Notes: a model not told the origin generated them from the letters alone. Counted from the first letter of the stretch, positions 26,473 through 36,274 are shown. The stretch is DNA of 64,000 nucleotides from Paraburkholderia graminis C4D1M (GCF_000172415.1 NZ_ABLD01000008.1:124001-188000), one strand, 5' to 3'. Numbers and translations: made by a program.

Positions 26473-26625
26473 GAAGCCGCTCCGGGTCGAATAACGCGGG
26501 CATTAGTGCTGATCATCTTTGTCTCCATCGGGAATAGTGAGCGGAAAGCCGATATATATACAGGTCGCTTTCCACAGAGCTGCCATCTGATGCGGCAGTT
26601 CTCGATACCGGTACAGCGTCAACTG

Positions 26626-27495
26626 TTATGAGCGAAAGCCGTAAAGCCGCGCGGGATTCGTCACCAGCAGCTTTTCGCGCAATGCCTCGTCGGGGCAGAA
26701 ACGGAACAGCAGGTCGACCAGTTCGCCGTCGTTCGGCATGTCCTTGCTGATATTCGGATGCGGCCAATCGGTGCCCCACAGTACCCGGTCCGGCGCGGCG
26801 TCGATGAGTGCTTGCGCGAATGGAATCGCATCGTCGAACGGCCGGTAGCCTGCCGAAACGCGCTCGGAACCGCATACCTTGACCCATGCGAGCGGATTGC
26901 GCATGAGATCGAGCAGTTGGCGAAAGGGCTGCTGATCGAGTCCCGCTTCGGCACGCACACGGCCCATGTGATCGATCACGAACGGCACCTTGATGCGCGC
27001 GATCCGCTCCGCGTATTGCAGAATGTCCTGCGCGTCCAGATGTAACACGACATGCCAGCCAAGTTGCTCGATGCGTTCGAGTACACGGTCGAACACATCG
27101 AGATCCGGCGCGCCGCCAAGATGAGCGACGAAGTTAAAACGCACGCCTCGCACACCGCGCGCGTCGAGGTCGGCGAGTTGCGCATCGGTCACATCGCCGT
27201 CGACGATCGCGACGCCGCGATAACGGCCGTCACTTCGGGCAATCGCGTCGAGCATCGCGGTGTTGTCGGTGCCATGACAGCTCGCCTGCACGATCACGCC
27301 GCGGCTCACGCCGAGAAAATCGTGCAGCGCGACGAGTTGCTCGAAAGGCGCGTCGGGCGGCGTGTAGCTGCGATCGGGCGCATACGGGAAAACGTCGGCG
27401 GGACCAAAGACATGACAATGCGCGTCGCAGGCGCCGGCGGGCAGTCGCTGCGCGGGACGGACAGGATGGGGATCGGGCGGCAAGCAGGATTTCAT
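26626..27495 (-). CDS. ligI: 2-pyrone-4,6-dicarboxylate hydrolase-like amidohydrolase
   Basis: A 289-residue TIM-barrel amidohydrolase. The N-terminal metal motif CDAHCHVFGP, then VIVQASCHGTDNTAMLDAIA, RGVRFNFVAHLGG, VIDHMGRVRAE, WGTDWPHPN and LLVTNPARLYGF closely follow LigI of Sphingobium, which opens 2-pyrone-4,6-dicarboxylate to 4-oxalomesaconate in protocatechuate/gallate degradation. The ATG at 27495 gives the family N-terminus; the longer frame runs into the divergent LysR gene. It is first in a likely operon with dctA and a porin. A related lactone hydrolase remains possible. Confidence 0.8.
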   Translation of the reverse strand: MKSCLPPDPHPVRPAQRLPAGACDAHCHVFGPADVFPYAPDRSYTPPDAPFEQLVALHDFLGVSRGVIVQASCHGTDNTAMLDAIARSDGRYRGVAIVDGDVTDAQLADLDARGVRGVRFNFVAHLGGAPDLDVFDRVLERIEQLGWHVVLHLDAQDILQYAERIARIKVPFVIDHMGRVRAEAGLDQQPFRQLLDLMRNPLAWVKVCGSERVSAGYRPFDDAIPFAQALIDAAPDRVLWGTDWPHPNISKDMPNDGELVDLLFRFCPDEALREKLLVTNPARLYGFRS

Positions 27496-27646
27496 ATGTG
27501 CTTCGTCTCTATCTGGTTCTGGTGGCCGCGGCGCGGCTGCTTGCGGCGGCTGCGGCGCGGCTGAGTGCGGCTGCGTATGTAAGCTGGAGTAAGCGGATTG
27601 TGGCGGCACGCGCGGCTCGATACAATCGCTATACCAAACTAGCTGA

Positions 27647-27663
27647 TATGTGTTTTTCACATA
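27647..27663. promoter_or_regulatory. LysR-type T-N11-A operator
   Basis: TATGTG-TTTTT-CACATA is a perfect 6-bp inverted repeat containing the LTTR consensus T-N11-A (TGTGTTTTTCACA). It lies 9 bp before the ATG of the LysR gene and 150 bp from the divergent ligI start, where an LTTR would repress itself while activating the target. Confidence 0.7.
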
Positions 27664-27672
27664 GCTCTCATC

Positions 27673-28602
27673 ATGGACCTCAAGCAGTTGGAAGCGTTTG
27701 TGCACGTCGCCGAACTTGGCAGCTTTACGCGCGCTGCGATTACGCTCGACACCAATCAGCCGGCACTCAGCCGGCTCGTGCGGCAACTCGAAGTCGAATT
27801 GCGTCACACGCTGCTCGAACGCAATGGCCGCGGCGTCACGCTCACGCCGGCGGGTCAGCGAATGCTCGCTCATTCCAAAGGAATTCTTTCGCAGGTGCAG
27901 CGCGCGTCACAGGATCTCGACGAATTGCGCGGCACCGTCGGCGGGCACTTTTGCATCGGCATTACGCCGAGCTTCGCGAAAGTCGCCACCCATGAACTCG
28001 TGCGCAGTTTTCGTACGTCGTTTCCGGGCGCGACTATTTCCGTTGCCGAGGGACTGTCGACCTACCTGATCGAATGGTTGATGATGGGCCGAGTGGACGC
28101 CGCGGTTCTCTACGACACGTTCGACACACCGCTAATCGACAAGCGCACTGTCTTTACCGAGGAACTCTTTCTGATCGGCGCGGATGACGGCAAACCCGCT
28201 GCAAAGTCCGCGCGCGAGATGGTGAAAACAATTGCACTGCGCGACATTCCACGCTATCCGCTCGTCATTCCGGGCCGCATGCATGCAATCCGGCGCATGC
28301 TCGAATCGGTTGCGGCCGAACAAGGCGTGAGACTCAATATCGAACTCGAAGTAGACGCCGTGTCGTCGATTCTCGATCTGGTCAGCGAAGGCATCGGCTA
28401 TGCGGTGCTGCCGCTCAACGCAACCGTGAGCGACGCGCTCAAGCGGCGCTTTCGCGTGATCCGCATTACCGAGCCGACTCTGTTCAGCCGGCTCGCCATC
28501 GCAACGAGCAGCAAGCACACGCTGTCGCAACTCGCGGTTCAGGCGATTGCAATGCTCGAGGAGCGGGTATTGCCTCTTTATAGCGCAGTGCGCAGCCAGT
28601 AA
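27673..28602 (+). CDS. LysR-type regulator (Nac/Cbl-like)
   Basis: A 309-residue LTTR: HTH MDLKQLEAFVHVAELGSFTR, then NQPALSRLVRQLEVEL and LLERNGRGVTLTPAG; the effector domain follows (HFCIGITPSFAKVATHELV). The branch resembles Nac-type regulators. It is divergent from ligI-dctA-porin, with a textbook operator between them, so it is the probable activator of that unit; the inducer may be the transported dicarboxylate (inference). Confidence 0.92.
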   Translation: MDLKQLEAFVHVAELGSFTRAAITLDTNQPALSRLVRQLEVELRHTLLERNGRGVTLTPAGQRMLAHSKGILSQVQRASQDLDELRGTVGGHFCIGITPSFAKVATHELVRSFRTSFPGATISVAEGLSTYLIEWLMMGRVDAAVLYDTFDTPLIDKRTVFTEELFLIGADDGKPAAKSAREMVKTIALRDIPRYPLVIPGRMHAIRRMLESVAAEQGVRLNIELEVDAVSSILDLVSEGIGYAVLPLNATVSDALKRRFRVIRITEPTLFSRLAIATSSKHTLSQLAVQAIAMLEERVLPLYSAVRSQ

Positions 28603-28670
28603 GAAAAGAGAAGGCAATAGAGGCGGAGAACTCCGGCTATCGCTTCTAACGCCGCCAACAAGCCGAAGCC

Positions 28671-28889
28671 TCAATCCGTGACGATCACTGCAACGGCTTT
28701 CGCCTGTTTCAATTCGAATGTACTGAGCCGCCCCGCGCGAACGTCGAGTACCAGACGCTCGATCAATTCGGCTTCGCGCTGCTGATCCAGGTCAACGTCC
28801 GTTGCGGACGCAATCTTGTCGAGGCACAGGCGTCGGCGCGCCAGCAGGAAATTGACGGCGCTGGCACGCCGCATAAAGAACTGCTCCAT
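28671..28889 (-). CDS. Small hypothetical protein
   Basis: 72 residues from ATG 28889 (MEQFFMRRASAVNFLLARRR), ending DVRAGRLSTFELKQAKAVAVIVTD. It is charged, predicted helical and without a signal peptide. The frame is open further upstream but with poor composition there. No family recognised and the ribosome site is weak, so the call is tentative. Confidence 0.45.
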   Translation of the reverse strand: MEQFFMRRASAVNFLLARRRLCLDKIASATDVDLDQQREAELIERLVLDVRAGRLSTFELKQAKAVAVIVTD

Positions 28890-29238
28890 CTTCGTGTTTC
28901 TTCGTGTCGTCAGTGCAAAGACGCATTGCTTGTAGCGGAGCGCGACGTTAGCACGCGCATAAAGGCGGCCATAACGGTGTAAAGAACTGGAAAGAAAAGC
29001 GGCTTGGACGCCGTGTCCGCTTGCGCTCACCTCCAGGCATCTTCAAAACCCATCGCCGCAGCTTTAGCTGCAGTTGCGCGTCGTTTGCAGCCGCAAACGC
29101 TAACATCGCGGCATTCCCGATACTGCGACTAGAATATCCAGCATGCATCCGGCAGAGAACCACGCTCGCCGCTTTGCTATTGTCGGCCGCGAATACGATA
29201 CTAATGGCCTGTTCTTATTCCGCCTCGAGGAACCGCCG
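28890..29238. other. Intergenic region with two small hairpins
   Basis: 349 bp before the DUF2891 gene. It contains GCAGC-TTTA-GCTGC at 29058-29071 and CGTTTGC-AGCC-GCAAACG at 29082-29099, two perfect hairpins 10 bp apart. The open frame continues upstream of the DUF2891 start to 29143, so part could be coding. No promoter could be fixed. Confidence 0.45.
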
Positions 29239-30249
29239 ATGACCGCCCTGCTCACTCGCGAATCCGCGTCGAAATTCGCCAATCTCGCGCTCGCTCATCT
29301 CACACGCGAATACCCGAACAAACTCACGCATTCGCTGGCCGGTCCGCAAGACGTGCAGAGCCCCCGCGCATTGCATCCGATTTTTTATGGCAGCTACGAC
29401 TGGCATTCGTGCGTGCATGGCTACTGGCTGGTTCTTCATCTTATCGAGCGCTTCCCGGATTTGCCGGAAGCAGAACGTATCGTCGCCGTGGTGGACGAGC
29501 ATTTGACGGCGGCGAACGTAGCCGGGGAACGCGCTTATCTCGAGTTGCCGCATAACCTGGGCTTCGAGCGGCCTTATGGCTGGGCTTGGTTGCTCGCGCT
29601 CAGCGCGCAATTGCATTCGTCAAAGCTCTCGCATGCCGCGCGCTGGTCGAAGACTTTCGCGCCGCTTACCGAGATCTTCGTCGAACGTTTCGAGACGTTT
29701 CTGCCGAAAGCCACTTATCCGCTGCGCGTCGGCACGCATTTCAACATGGCGTTCGCGCTTGCGCTCACGCTGGATTTCGCGCGGCAAACTTCGCGCGGCT
29801 CGCTGGAGGCGTTGATTGTCAACACCGCGGAGCGCTGGTTTTTGCACGACGTAGGGTGCCAGGCATGGGAGCCCGCCGGCGACGAATTCCTCTCGCCCTC
29901 GCTGATGGAAGCGGAGTTGATGCGGCGTGTGTTGCCGTCCGCGCAATTCGTCGACTGGTTCGGGCGCTTTCTGCCCGACCTCGGCGCAAAAAAGCCGGCT
30001 ACGTTATTCGAACCGGTTACGGTAACGGACCGCACCGACGGCAAGATCGCGCATCTCGACGGTCTCAATCTGAGCCGCGCCTGGTGCCAGCGCTCGCTGG
30101 CTCGCGCGCTGCCGGCAGGCGACATACGACGCACGGCATTGCTCGATGCAGCCGAGCGTCACTTGCAAAGTGCGCTGCCTCATGTGGCCGGAGACTACAT
30201 GGGCGAGCATTGGCTCGGGACGTTCGCCACGCTCGCCCTGGAGGCGTAA
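29239..30249 (+). CDS. DUF2891 family protein
   Basis: A 336-residue soluble protein. HPIFYGSYDWHSCVHGYWL, the helical-barrel pattern LPHNLGFERPYGWAWLLAL and the closing GDYMGEHWLGTFATLAL are typical of DUF2891, a family of presumed (alpha/alpha)-barrel proteins with no established activity. The ATG at 29239 has AGGA eight bases upstream; the frame could start 32 codons earlier. Stand-alone gene that converges with the PRC-barrel gene. Confidence 0.85.
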   Translation: MTALLTRESASKFANLALAHLTREYPNKLTHSLAGPQDVQSPRALHPIFYGSYDWHSCVHGYWLVLHLIERFPDLPEAERIVAVVDEHLTAANVAGERAYLELPHNLGFERPYGWAWLLALSAQLHSSKLSHAARWSKTFAPLTEIFVERFETFLPKATYPLRVGTHFNMAFALALTLDFARQTSRGSLEALIVNTAERWFLHDVGCQAWEPAGDEFLSPSLMEAELMRRVLPSAQFVDWFGRFLPDLGAKKPATLFEPVTVTDRTDGKIAHLDGLNLSRAWCQRSLARALPAGDIRRTALLDAAERHLQSALPHVAGDYMGEHWLGTFATLALEA

Positions 30250-30255
30250 AGCAGT

Positions 30256-30288
30256 TGCGGGCCGGCCCTTCTAATCGGCCTGCCCGCA
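30256..30288. terminator. Bidirectional terminator-like hairpin
   Basis: TGCGGGC-C-GGCC pairs with GGCC-T-GCCCGCA (11 pairs, one mismatch, 9-base loop) between the convergent DUF2891 and PRC-barrel genes. A short T-run follows at 30294-30297 on the plus strand. Confidence 0.55.
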
Positions 30289-30301
30289 CGCCGCTTTTAC
30301 A

Positions 30302-30727
30302 TCACTGCGTCGACAGCTTCTTCGGCTTCGGCGGCGCCTGCACCTTGCTGTACTGAAACTCGGGCGTCGCCTTCAACGCTGCCTTCGTCGCACCCGGAAG
30401 ATAGAAGTTGCCCGAGCGAACGTCGAGTGCCGCAATAGGCACCGCTACATCATGCGACGCAACGCCGAGAAAGCCGCCCGCGGCGACAATCGCTGCGGAA
30501 AGAGAACCATCCGGCGCCACCACCAGATCGCGGATCGAACCGATCTTCTCATTCTGATCGTTGTACACGGCCTTGCCGAGAATGCTCTTCTTCACGCTCC
30601 AGCCGCTCAGCAGCGCATTCGATTGTTCGATAGTCACGCCGAGCGGTTGCGTGCCGGCAACTTGCGCCTGCGCGCCGAAACTCGCTGCGGCAACCGCAGC
30701 GGCTACCAGAAGTTTGCCCAAAGTCAT
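30302..30727 (-). CDS. Exported PRC-barrel domain protein
   Basis: 141 residues: signal peptide (LLVAAAVAAASFGAQA), then a PRC-barrel-type domain around SILGKAVYNDQNEKIGSIRDLVVAPDG and GGFLGVASHDVAVPIAALDV, ending in a Pro/Lys-rich tail. Exported single-domain PRC-barrel proteins are common in Burkholderiales and are of unknown function, often linked to envelope stress. It is divergent from polB. Confidence 0.82.
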   Translation of the reverse strand: MTLGKLLVAAAVAAASFGAQAQVAGTQPLGVTIEQSNALLSGWSVKKSILGKAVYNDQNEKIGSIRDLVVAPDGSLSAAIVAAGGFLGVASHDVAVPIAALDVRSGNFYLPGATKAALKATPEFQYSKVQAPPKPKKLSTQ

Positions 30728-30911
30728 TTCATTTACTCCGTTTTTTTAGAAGACTGACCGGCGCAGGATCGCGCCGAGAGAAGCGCTGCCAACTCATCAT
30801 ACCGGCTACGTCGCGCGGCTGCAGACACGGTGCCATTGGCATCACGCGCTGCGGCTTGCGCGCGACGGTAGAATTGCATCAGGCGACAACACGCCTTTCG
30901 CAAGATCCAGG

Positions 30912-33287
30912 GTGGTGAGTTTGACAAAGCTCGAGCAGGGTTTCATTTTGACGCGGCATTGGCGGGACACGCCCGCCGGCACCGAAGTCGATTTCTGGCT
31001 GGCAACCGACGGCGGGCCCCGTCACGTGCGTTTGCGCCATCAAACGTCCGTGGCATTCGTGCCTGCGGAACAACGCGAGCGCGTCGAATCCATCTTGCGC
31101 CGCGAGGCGCCTCTCGATCTGCGTCCGCTGGAACTGCGCGACTTCCATCACCGGCCGGTAATGGGACTTTACTGCCCGCAATATCGTCAGTTGACCGGCC
31201 AGGAAAGACGCTTGAAGCAAGGCGGCGTGGATGTCTATGAAGCCGACATCTTTCCGCCCGAGCGCTACATGATGGAGCGTTTCATCACTGCGCCAGTGTG
31301 GTTCGGCGGCGAACCGCAAAGCGACGGTACGCTCGTCAATGGCGAATTGAAACCGGCCGCGGACTATCGTCCTTCATTGAAACTCGTGTCGCTCGATATT
31401 GAAACGAGCGTGCATGCCGAACTCTATTCGATTGCATTGGAAGGCTGCGGTCAGCGCCAGGTGTACATGCTCGGGCCGCCGAATGGCGATGCGAGCCAAC
31501 TCGACTTCGACCTCGAATACTGCGAAACGCGCGCCCAGTTGCTTGAAAAGCTCAACACATGGATAGAGCGGCATGATCCCGATGCGATCATCGGATGGAA
31601 TCTCGTGCAATTCGATTTGCGTGTGCTGCAGCAGCATGCCGAGCAATACCGCGTGCCTTTGAAACTCGGCCGCGGCGGCGCGGTGATGGAGTGGCGCGAA
31701 CACGGCCTGAAGCAGAATCACTACTTTGCGGGCGCTGCGGGGCGCCTGATTATCGACGGCATCGAGGCGCTGCGTTCGGCCACCTGGAGCTTTCCCTCGT
31801 TCAGCCTCGAGCATGTGTCGCAAACGGTACTGGGCGAAGGCAAATCCATCGACAATCCGTATCAGCGCATGGACGAAATCCAGCGCCGCTTCGACGAGGA
31901 CAAGCCCGCACTCGCCCGGTATAACCTGAAGGATTGCGAGCTCGTCACGCGTATCTTCGCGAAGACGGAACTGCTGCCGTTTCTGCTGGAGCGCGCCACT
32001 GTGACCGGGCTGCCCGCGGATCGCAGCGGCGGCTCCGTCGCTGCGTTCACGCATTTGTATATGCCGCGAATGCATCGGCAAGGCTACGTCGCGCCCAATA
32101 TCGGCGACGTGGCGGGCGCCGCGAGTCCCGGCGGTTTCGTGATGGACTCGCGCCCGGGCTTATACGATTCGGTGCTGGTGCTCGACTACAAGAGCCTGTA
32201 TCCGTCGATCATTCGCACATTTCTGATCGACCCTGTCGGGCTCGTCGAAGGCATGCTGAATCCCGGTGACGATCAGTCCGTACCCGGCTTTCTCGGCGCG
32301 CGTTTTTCACGCACGCGTCATTGTCTGCCGTCGATTGTCAGTCAGGTATGGCAAGGCCGAGAAACCGCGAAACGCGAGCAGAACAAGCCGCTTTCGCAGG
32401 CGCTGAAGATCATCATGAATGCGTTTTACGGCGTGCTCGGCTCGACCGGCTGCCGCTTCTTCGACCCGCGTCTTGCGTCGTCGATAACGATGCGCGGCCA
32501 CGAAATCATGCACCGCACGCGCGAACTGATTCAGGCCGAAGGTTATGAAGTCATTTACGGCGACACGGATTCGACCTTCGTCTGGCTGCGGCACGCGCAC
32601 AACGAAGAAGAAGCGGGCCGCATCGGACGCGCGCTCGTCGAGCATATCAACGCGTGGTGGCGGCAGGATTTACAACAGCGCTTCGGACTCGACAGCGCAC
32701 TCGAATTGCAATTCGAGCGGCATTACCGGCGCTTCTTCATGCCGACCATTCGCGGCGCGGAAGAAGGCAGCAAGAAACGTTATGCCGGTCTCACCGTATC
32801 GGCGGATGGCAGCGAAGAGATCGTCTATAAAGGACTCGAAACGGTTCGCACCGACTGGACTCCGCTCGCGCAGCAGTTCCAGCAGGAACTCTATAGACGC
32901 ATCTTCACGCAGCAGCCGTATCAGGATTACGTGCGCGACTATGTGCGCGATACGCTCGCCGGCAAGCTGGACGATCAGCTCGTCTATCGCAAGCGTCTGC
33001 GCAGACCGCTCGGCGACTACGAACGCAACGTGCCGCCGCACGTGCGCGCCGCGCGCGTGGCCGACGAATTCAATCGCCGGCAAGGGCGTCCGCTGCAATA
33101 TCAGAACGGCGGCTGGATCAGCTATGTGATGACGATTGCCGGCCCCGAGCCGCTCGAAACGCTGCGTTCCGCGATCGACTACGAACACTATCTCACGCGT
33201 CAATTGCAACCCGTTGCGGATGCAATCTTGCCGCTGTTGCGCGACGACTTTACACGGCTCACGTCCGGTCAAAAGCAGTTGTTCTGA
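30912..33287 (+). CDS. polB: DNA polymerase II (family B)
   Basis: A 791-residue polymerase, close to the 783 of E. coli Pol II. Exonuclease motif SLDIETS (residue ~163) and IIGWNLVQFD, polymerase motif A LDYKSLYPSII (~residue 430), motif B KIIMNAFYGVLGSTGCRFFD and motif C YGDTDSTF are intact, so both proofreading and synthesis should work. Role: damage-inducible repair and replication restart. The start is one of two adjacent GTG codons (30912, 30915). No clear LexA box was found upstream. Confidence 0.95.
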   Translation: MVSLTKLEQGFILTRHWRDTPAGTEVDFWLATDGGPRHVRLRHQTSVAFVPAEQRERVESILRREAPLDLRPLELRDFHHRPVMGLYCPQYRQLTGQERRLKQGGVDVYEADIFPPERYMMERFITAPVWFGGEPQSDGTLVNGELKPAADYRPSLKLVSLDIETSVHAELYSIALEGCGQRQVYMLGPPNGDASQLDFDLEYCETRAQLLEKLNTWIERHDPDAIIGWNLVQFDLRVLQQHAEQYRVPLKLGRGGAVMEWREHGLKQNHYFAGAAGRLIIDGIEALRSATWSFPSFSLEHVSQTVLGEGKSIDNPYQRMDEIQRRFDEDKPALARYNLKDCELVTRIFAKTELLPFLLERATVTGLPADRSGGSVAAFTHLYMPRMHRQGYVAPNIGDVAGAASPGGFVMDSRPGLYDSVLVLDYKSLYPSIIRTFLIDPVGLVEGMLNPGDDQSVPGFLGARFSRTRHCLPSIVSQVWQGRETAKREQNKPLSQALKIIMNAFYGVLGSTGCRFFDPRLASSITMRGHEIMHRTRELIQAEGYEVIYGDTDSTFVWLRHAHNEEEAGRIGRALVEHINAWWRQDLQQRFGLDSALELQFERHYRRFFMPTIRGAEEGSKKRYAGLTVSADGSEEIVYKGLETVRTDWTPLAQQFQQELYRRIFTQQPYQDYVRDYVRDTLAGKLDDQLVYRKRLRRPLGDYERNVPPHVRAARVADEFNRRQGRPLQYQNGGWISYVMTIAGPEPLETLRSAIDYEHYLTRQLQPVADAILPLLRDDFTRLTSGQKQLF

Positions 33288-33330
33288 CGCCGCGCGACTC
33301 AGGGCTAACAGATCTTCTCAATCGCAACCA

Positions 33331-34842
33331 TTACCTCGAAGCAGGGAAGCCGAGGGCGTCCGCCTTCGTGCGCAACTCGGCGAAACGGCCGCCTGGCGCA
33401 CTCATGGCCGTATCCGGCACGAGCTGGCTCTTGTCCAGTTGCGCAATGCCGCTCGCGCCCGCGCCCGCCGTCGACAGATTCGAGCATGCCGAGCCGAAGG
33501 TGCCTTGTGTCACCGCGATGGCCGGCGCGTCCGTGCGCGCGGGATCGGTAAAGTCGAGCGCGTAGGCCATATTGAATGTCGCCGAATCGCTTGCGCGCAC
33601 ACCGAGTGGATCGAGACCGAAACGCCATGCGAGCAACTGGTGAATCGAACTCGGATCGAACGGATAGCGCGACACATAATTGGCACGCACTCGCGGCCCG
33701 AACAGCATGCAGGGCACGCGAAAGCCGAGCCTTCCGTCGTTGCCGAGCGAAGCCTCTGCACTCGACACCGGCTTCACGGGCGGCGCCACATGCTCCATGA
33801 AACCGCCCCACTCGTCGTACACGAGGATCATCAGCGTTCTGCTCCAGTTCGGGCTCGTGCGTAACGCGTCGTAGATCTGGCCGAGCAGCACCTGGCCGTT
33901 GCGCACGTCGGCATGCGGATGATCGTCGTTCGACGTACCCTGCGCTTCACCGCCAAAGCTCGGATCGACCATGCAAAACGAGGGCAAAGTACCTGCGGCT
34001 GCGTCGGAGAGAAAGTCGGAGAAGAGCTTTGAGCGGCCCACGTACCGCGTTCCGTAAAGCGCGGTGAACGGCACGTCGTGGAAGTAGTACGTCGACGAAA
34101 TGTTCTTTGCGTCGAGACGGTCCCAGATGGTCGGCAACGACGAGGTGTCGAGCGTGTCGGACAAGCGGTCCGTTTGTCCGCTATGCAGATACACGCGGTT
34201 TGGATAAGTGTCCGCGAGAATGCCGCTCATGTAGTAGTCGCACACGGTGTACTGCGTGACTGCGCCGCGATAGAAGTCGAGATCCGCGGACTGGAAATAG
34301 CCGATGGGAAGCAGGTCGCCGCGCGTGAGGCTTGTACCGGCCGTGAGCAGGAAGCCGTTCATTGCGCCATTGGCGAGATGAACGCGTCCAGCATCGTATG
34401 AATGATTCGGGTCCGCGAACGAGCACGCCTGGAAGCCATACGCGGGGTTCGTGGCAAGCGCGAACGGCGTGTGTGTTTCGCCGAACACGTCCTTGAAGTT
34501 CCGACCGGTCTGCGCGGTTTCCGCATTCGGGACCCAGCCCAGCAGATGATCGAATGAACGGTTTTCCATCGTCACCAGCACGACATGGTCGATGCCCGAG
34601 GTAGCGGGATCGGGTAGCGCGGGACGCGGGAGATTCGCACGGGCGGGCGGAATCGTGCCGACGGGCTGCGATCCGCCTGAGCCGGAGCCGCCATTGCTGT
34701 CGCCTCCACCGCCTCCTCCACAAGCCGACAATGCGATGGACCCTGCAAGCGCCGCGAGCACCTTGCGACGGCTCGGATCGGCGGGATCAGCCGGGGCGGC
34801 CAGGGTGGCCGGAGTGGCGAGTGTCGTGGGCTTGCTCGTCAT
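33331..34842 (-). CDS. Tat-exported phosphoesterase (phospholipase C / acid phosphatase AcpA family)
   Basis: 503 residues. The N-terminus has a Tat-type signal, SRRKVLAALAGSIALSACGG, which also holds a lipobox-like LSAC, then a Gly/Ser linker. The catalytic domain begins IDHVVLVTMENRSFDHLLGW, the hallmark of the phosphoesterase family of bacterial phospholipases C and AcpA, and continues with YDEWGGFMEHVAPP. It likely acts in the periplasm or outside the cell on phospholipid head groups or phosphomonoesters. GGGAGACGATC precedes the ATG at 34842. It converges with polB. Confidence 0.88.
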   Translation of the reverse strand: MTSKPTTLATPATLAAPADPADPSRRKVLAALAGSIALSACGGGGGGDSNGGSGSGGSQPVGTIPPARANLPRPALPDPATSGIDHVVLVTMENRSFDHLLGWVPNAETAQTGRNFKDVFGETHTPFALATNPAYGFQACSFADPNHSYDAGRVHLANGAMNGFLLTAGTSLTRGDLLPIGYFQSADLDFYRGAVTQYTVCDYYMSGILADTYPNRVYLHSGQTDRLSDTLDTSSLPTIWDRLDAKNISSTYYFHDVPFTALYGTRYVGRSKLFSDFLSDAAAGTLPSFCMVDPSFGGEAQGTSNDDHPHADVRNGQVLLGQIYDALRTSPNWSRTLMILVYDEWGGFMEHVAPPVKPVSSAEASLGNDGRLGFRVPCMLFGPRVRANYVSRYPFDPSSIHQLLAWRFGLDPLGVRASDSATFNMAYALDFTDPARTDAPAIAVTQGTFGSACSNLSTAGAGASGIAQLDKSQLVPDTAMSAPGGRFAELRTKADALGFPASR

Positions 34843-34959
34843 GATCGTCTCCCTTATTAACTGCTTGCTGTTTTCGCGGAAGAATTCGCGACGCGGCTCC
34901 TGAAATACCGCGAGGCGATTTCGTGCAACAAGGGAGCAATTACTGTTCCGCGACAACAA

Positions 34960-35005
34960 AAAAGCCGGGCTGACGCATGCAATACATACATGCAGCCCGG
35001 CTTTT
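34960..35005 (-). terminator. Strong Rho-independent terminator of the ligBA-porin unit
   Basis: A perfect 13-bp inverted repeat, AAAAGCCGGGCTG (34960-34972) and CAGCCCGGCTTTT (34993-35005), with a 20-base loop. On the minus strand it is followed by a run of six T. It lies 27 bp after the porin stop codon. Confidence 0.9.
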
Positions 35006-35032
35006 CAAACGACCGCAAACTCAATCCATTCG

Positions 35033-36256
35033 TCAGAAGCGGTGAATGATGCCCACGCCGAAAGCGAACTGATTGCCGGTCGTCGACGGCGCGGTGTTGT
35101 AGCCGTCGCCAAGCGTCGCCGTGGCGTCGATGATCTGCCCAGCCCCATTCGTGCCGAGCGTCTTCCCCTTCGCATGTTGATACGCTTCCAGCGCGTAAAG
35201 GCCAGTGCGTTTTGAAAGCGAGTAGTACTGGGACAGGTTGAACTGGTGATACTGCGCGCTGTCTTCAATGCCGTTCGCTCGTGTCGCGCGCGTGTAGCTG
35301 TAGCCCGCGCCGAAATCCCACGCGACCATCGGCTTCCAGTGCAACACGAGACCGCCTGTATTGAAGATGGCCGTGTCGTGGAATTTCGAGCCTGTGCCCG
35401 GAATGTACTGCACGTTCGTATAGGTCGCCGTGACGTCCCACGCGCTGTTAAACGTATAACCGCCACCCACTGCGAAACGCTGCTGCGCCTGCGCGGTCTG
35501 ATAGCCGTTCGTCACCGCGGATACGCCGATCTGCGAGCCGCCGTTCGTGGTCGTGGAATCCGCGCCCCATGTGCCGCCGCCGAGCGTCGAGTTGTTGATC
35601 CGCGAGAAGCCGACCGCGAGGCCGATCGGACCCAACGCATATTGCGCCGCAGTGGACCATGTCGAGCCGCGGTTCGTGCTGCCGGCCACGCCGCCGAGCG
35701 AATACGAACCGCTCACAGTCAGACCGTATAGTTTCGGCGACGTATATTCGAGCGTGTTGTTCGCGCGGTAAATTGTATCGAGACCGTCGACGTCGCCAGG
35801 ATGCGCGCCATAGTAGCCGGTGAGCCAGGTCGTCGGACTATACGGCGACAGCATCTGGTAGTACGACGCATATTGGCGACCCGCCGTGAAAGTACCGTAC
35901 GCGGGATTGGTAACGCCGACCCAGGCCTGGCGGCCGAACATCGCATTGCTGTATTGCTGCGCGCCCGTCCCCGAGTTAAAGCCTGATTCAAGCTGGAAAA
36001 TGACCTTCGTGCCGCCGCCGAGATCTTCCCCGCCTTTAAGGCCGAAGCGGCTGCCGGCCCATACACCCGGCGTGAACTTGACAGCGGATTTCCCGCCGCT
36101 CGTCGAGCCCAGCGTGGACGTCTGATTGCTGGTGTAAGAAAGGCCGTTATCGACAATACCGTACAACGTCACGCTGCTTTGCGCGAAGGCCGGCACTGAG
36201 GCCGCCAGTGCCGCGCCGAATAGCGCGACGTCAATTCCCCTGAGACTTCTTTTCAT
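35033..36256 (-). CDS. Gram-negative general porin
   Basis: A 407-residue porin: signal peptide ending SVPAFA, first strand SSVTLYGIVDNGLSYTSN, the core SRFGLKGGEDLGGGTKVIFQ, and a C-terminal IIHRF with final Phe. GGAGATCTGGAGA precedes the ATG at 36256. It starts 18 bp after the stop of a membrane-protein gene and is followed by a strong terminator, so it is the last gene of the ligB-ligA-MFS transcript. That suggests outer-membrane entry of aromatic acids (inference). Confidence 0.93.
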   Translation of the reverse strand: MKRSLRGIDVALFGAALAASVPAFAQSSVTLYGIVDNGLSYTSNQTSTLGSTSGGKSAVKFTPGVWAGSRFGLKGGEDLGGGTKVIFQLESGFNSGTGAQQYSNAMFGRQAWVGVTNPAYGTFTAGRQYASYYQMLSPYSPTTWLTGYYGAHPGDVDGLDTIYRANNTLEYTSPKLYGLTVSGSYSLGGVAGSTNRGSTWSTAAQYALGPIGLAVGFSRINNSTLGGGTWGADSTTTNGGSQIGVSAVTNGYQTAQAQQRFAVGGGYTFNSAWDVTATYTNVQYIPGTGSKFHDTAIFNTGGLVLHWKPMVAWDFGAGYSYTRATRANGIEDSAQYHQFNLSQYYSLSKRTGLYALEAYQHAKGKTLGTNGAGQIIDATATLGDGYNTAPSTTGNQFAFGVGIIHRF

Positions 36257-36274
36257 TCTCCAGATCTCCAATTG

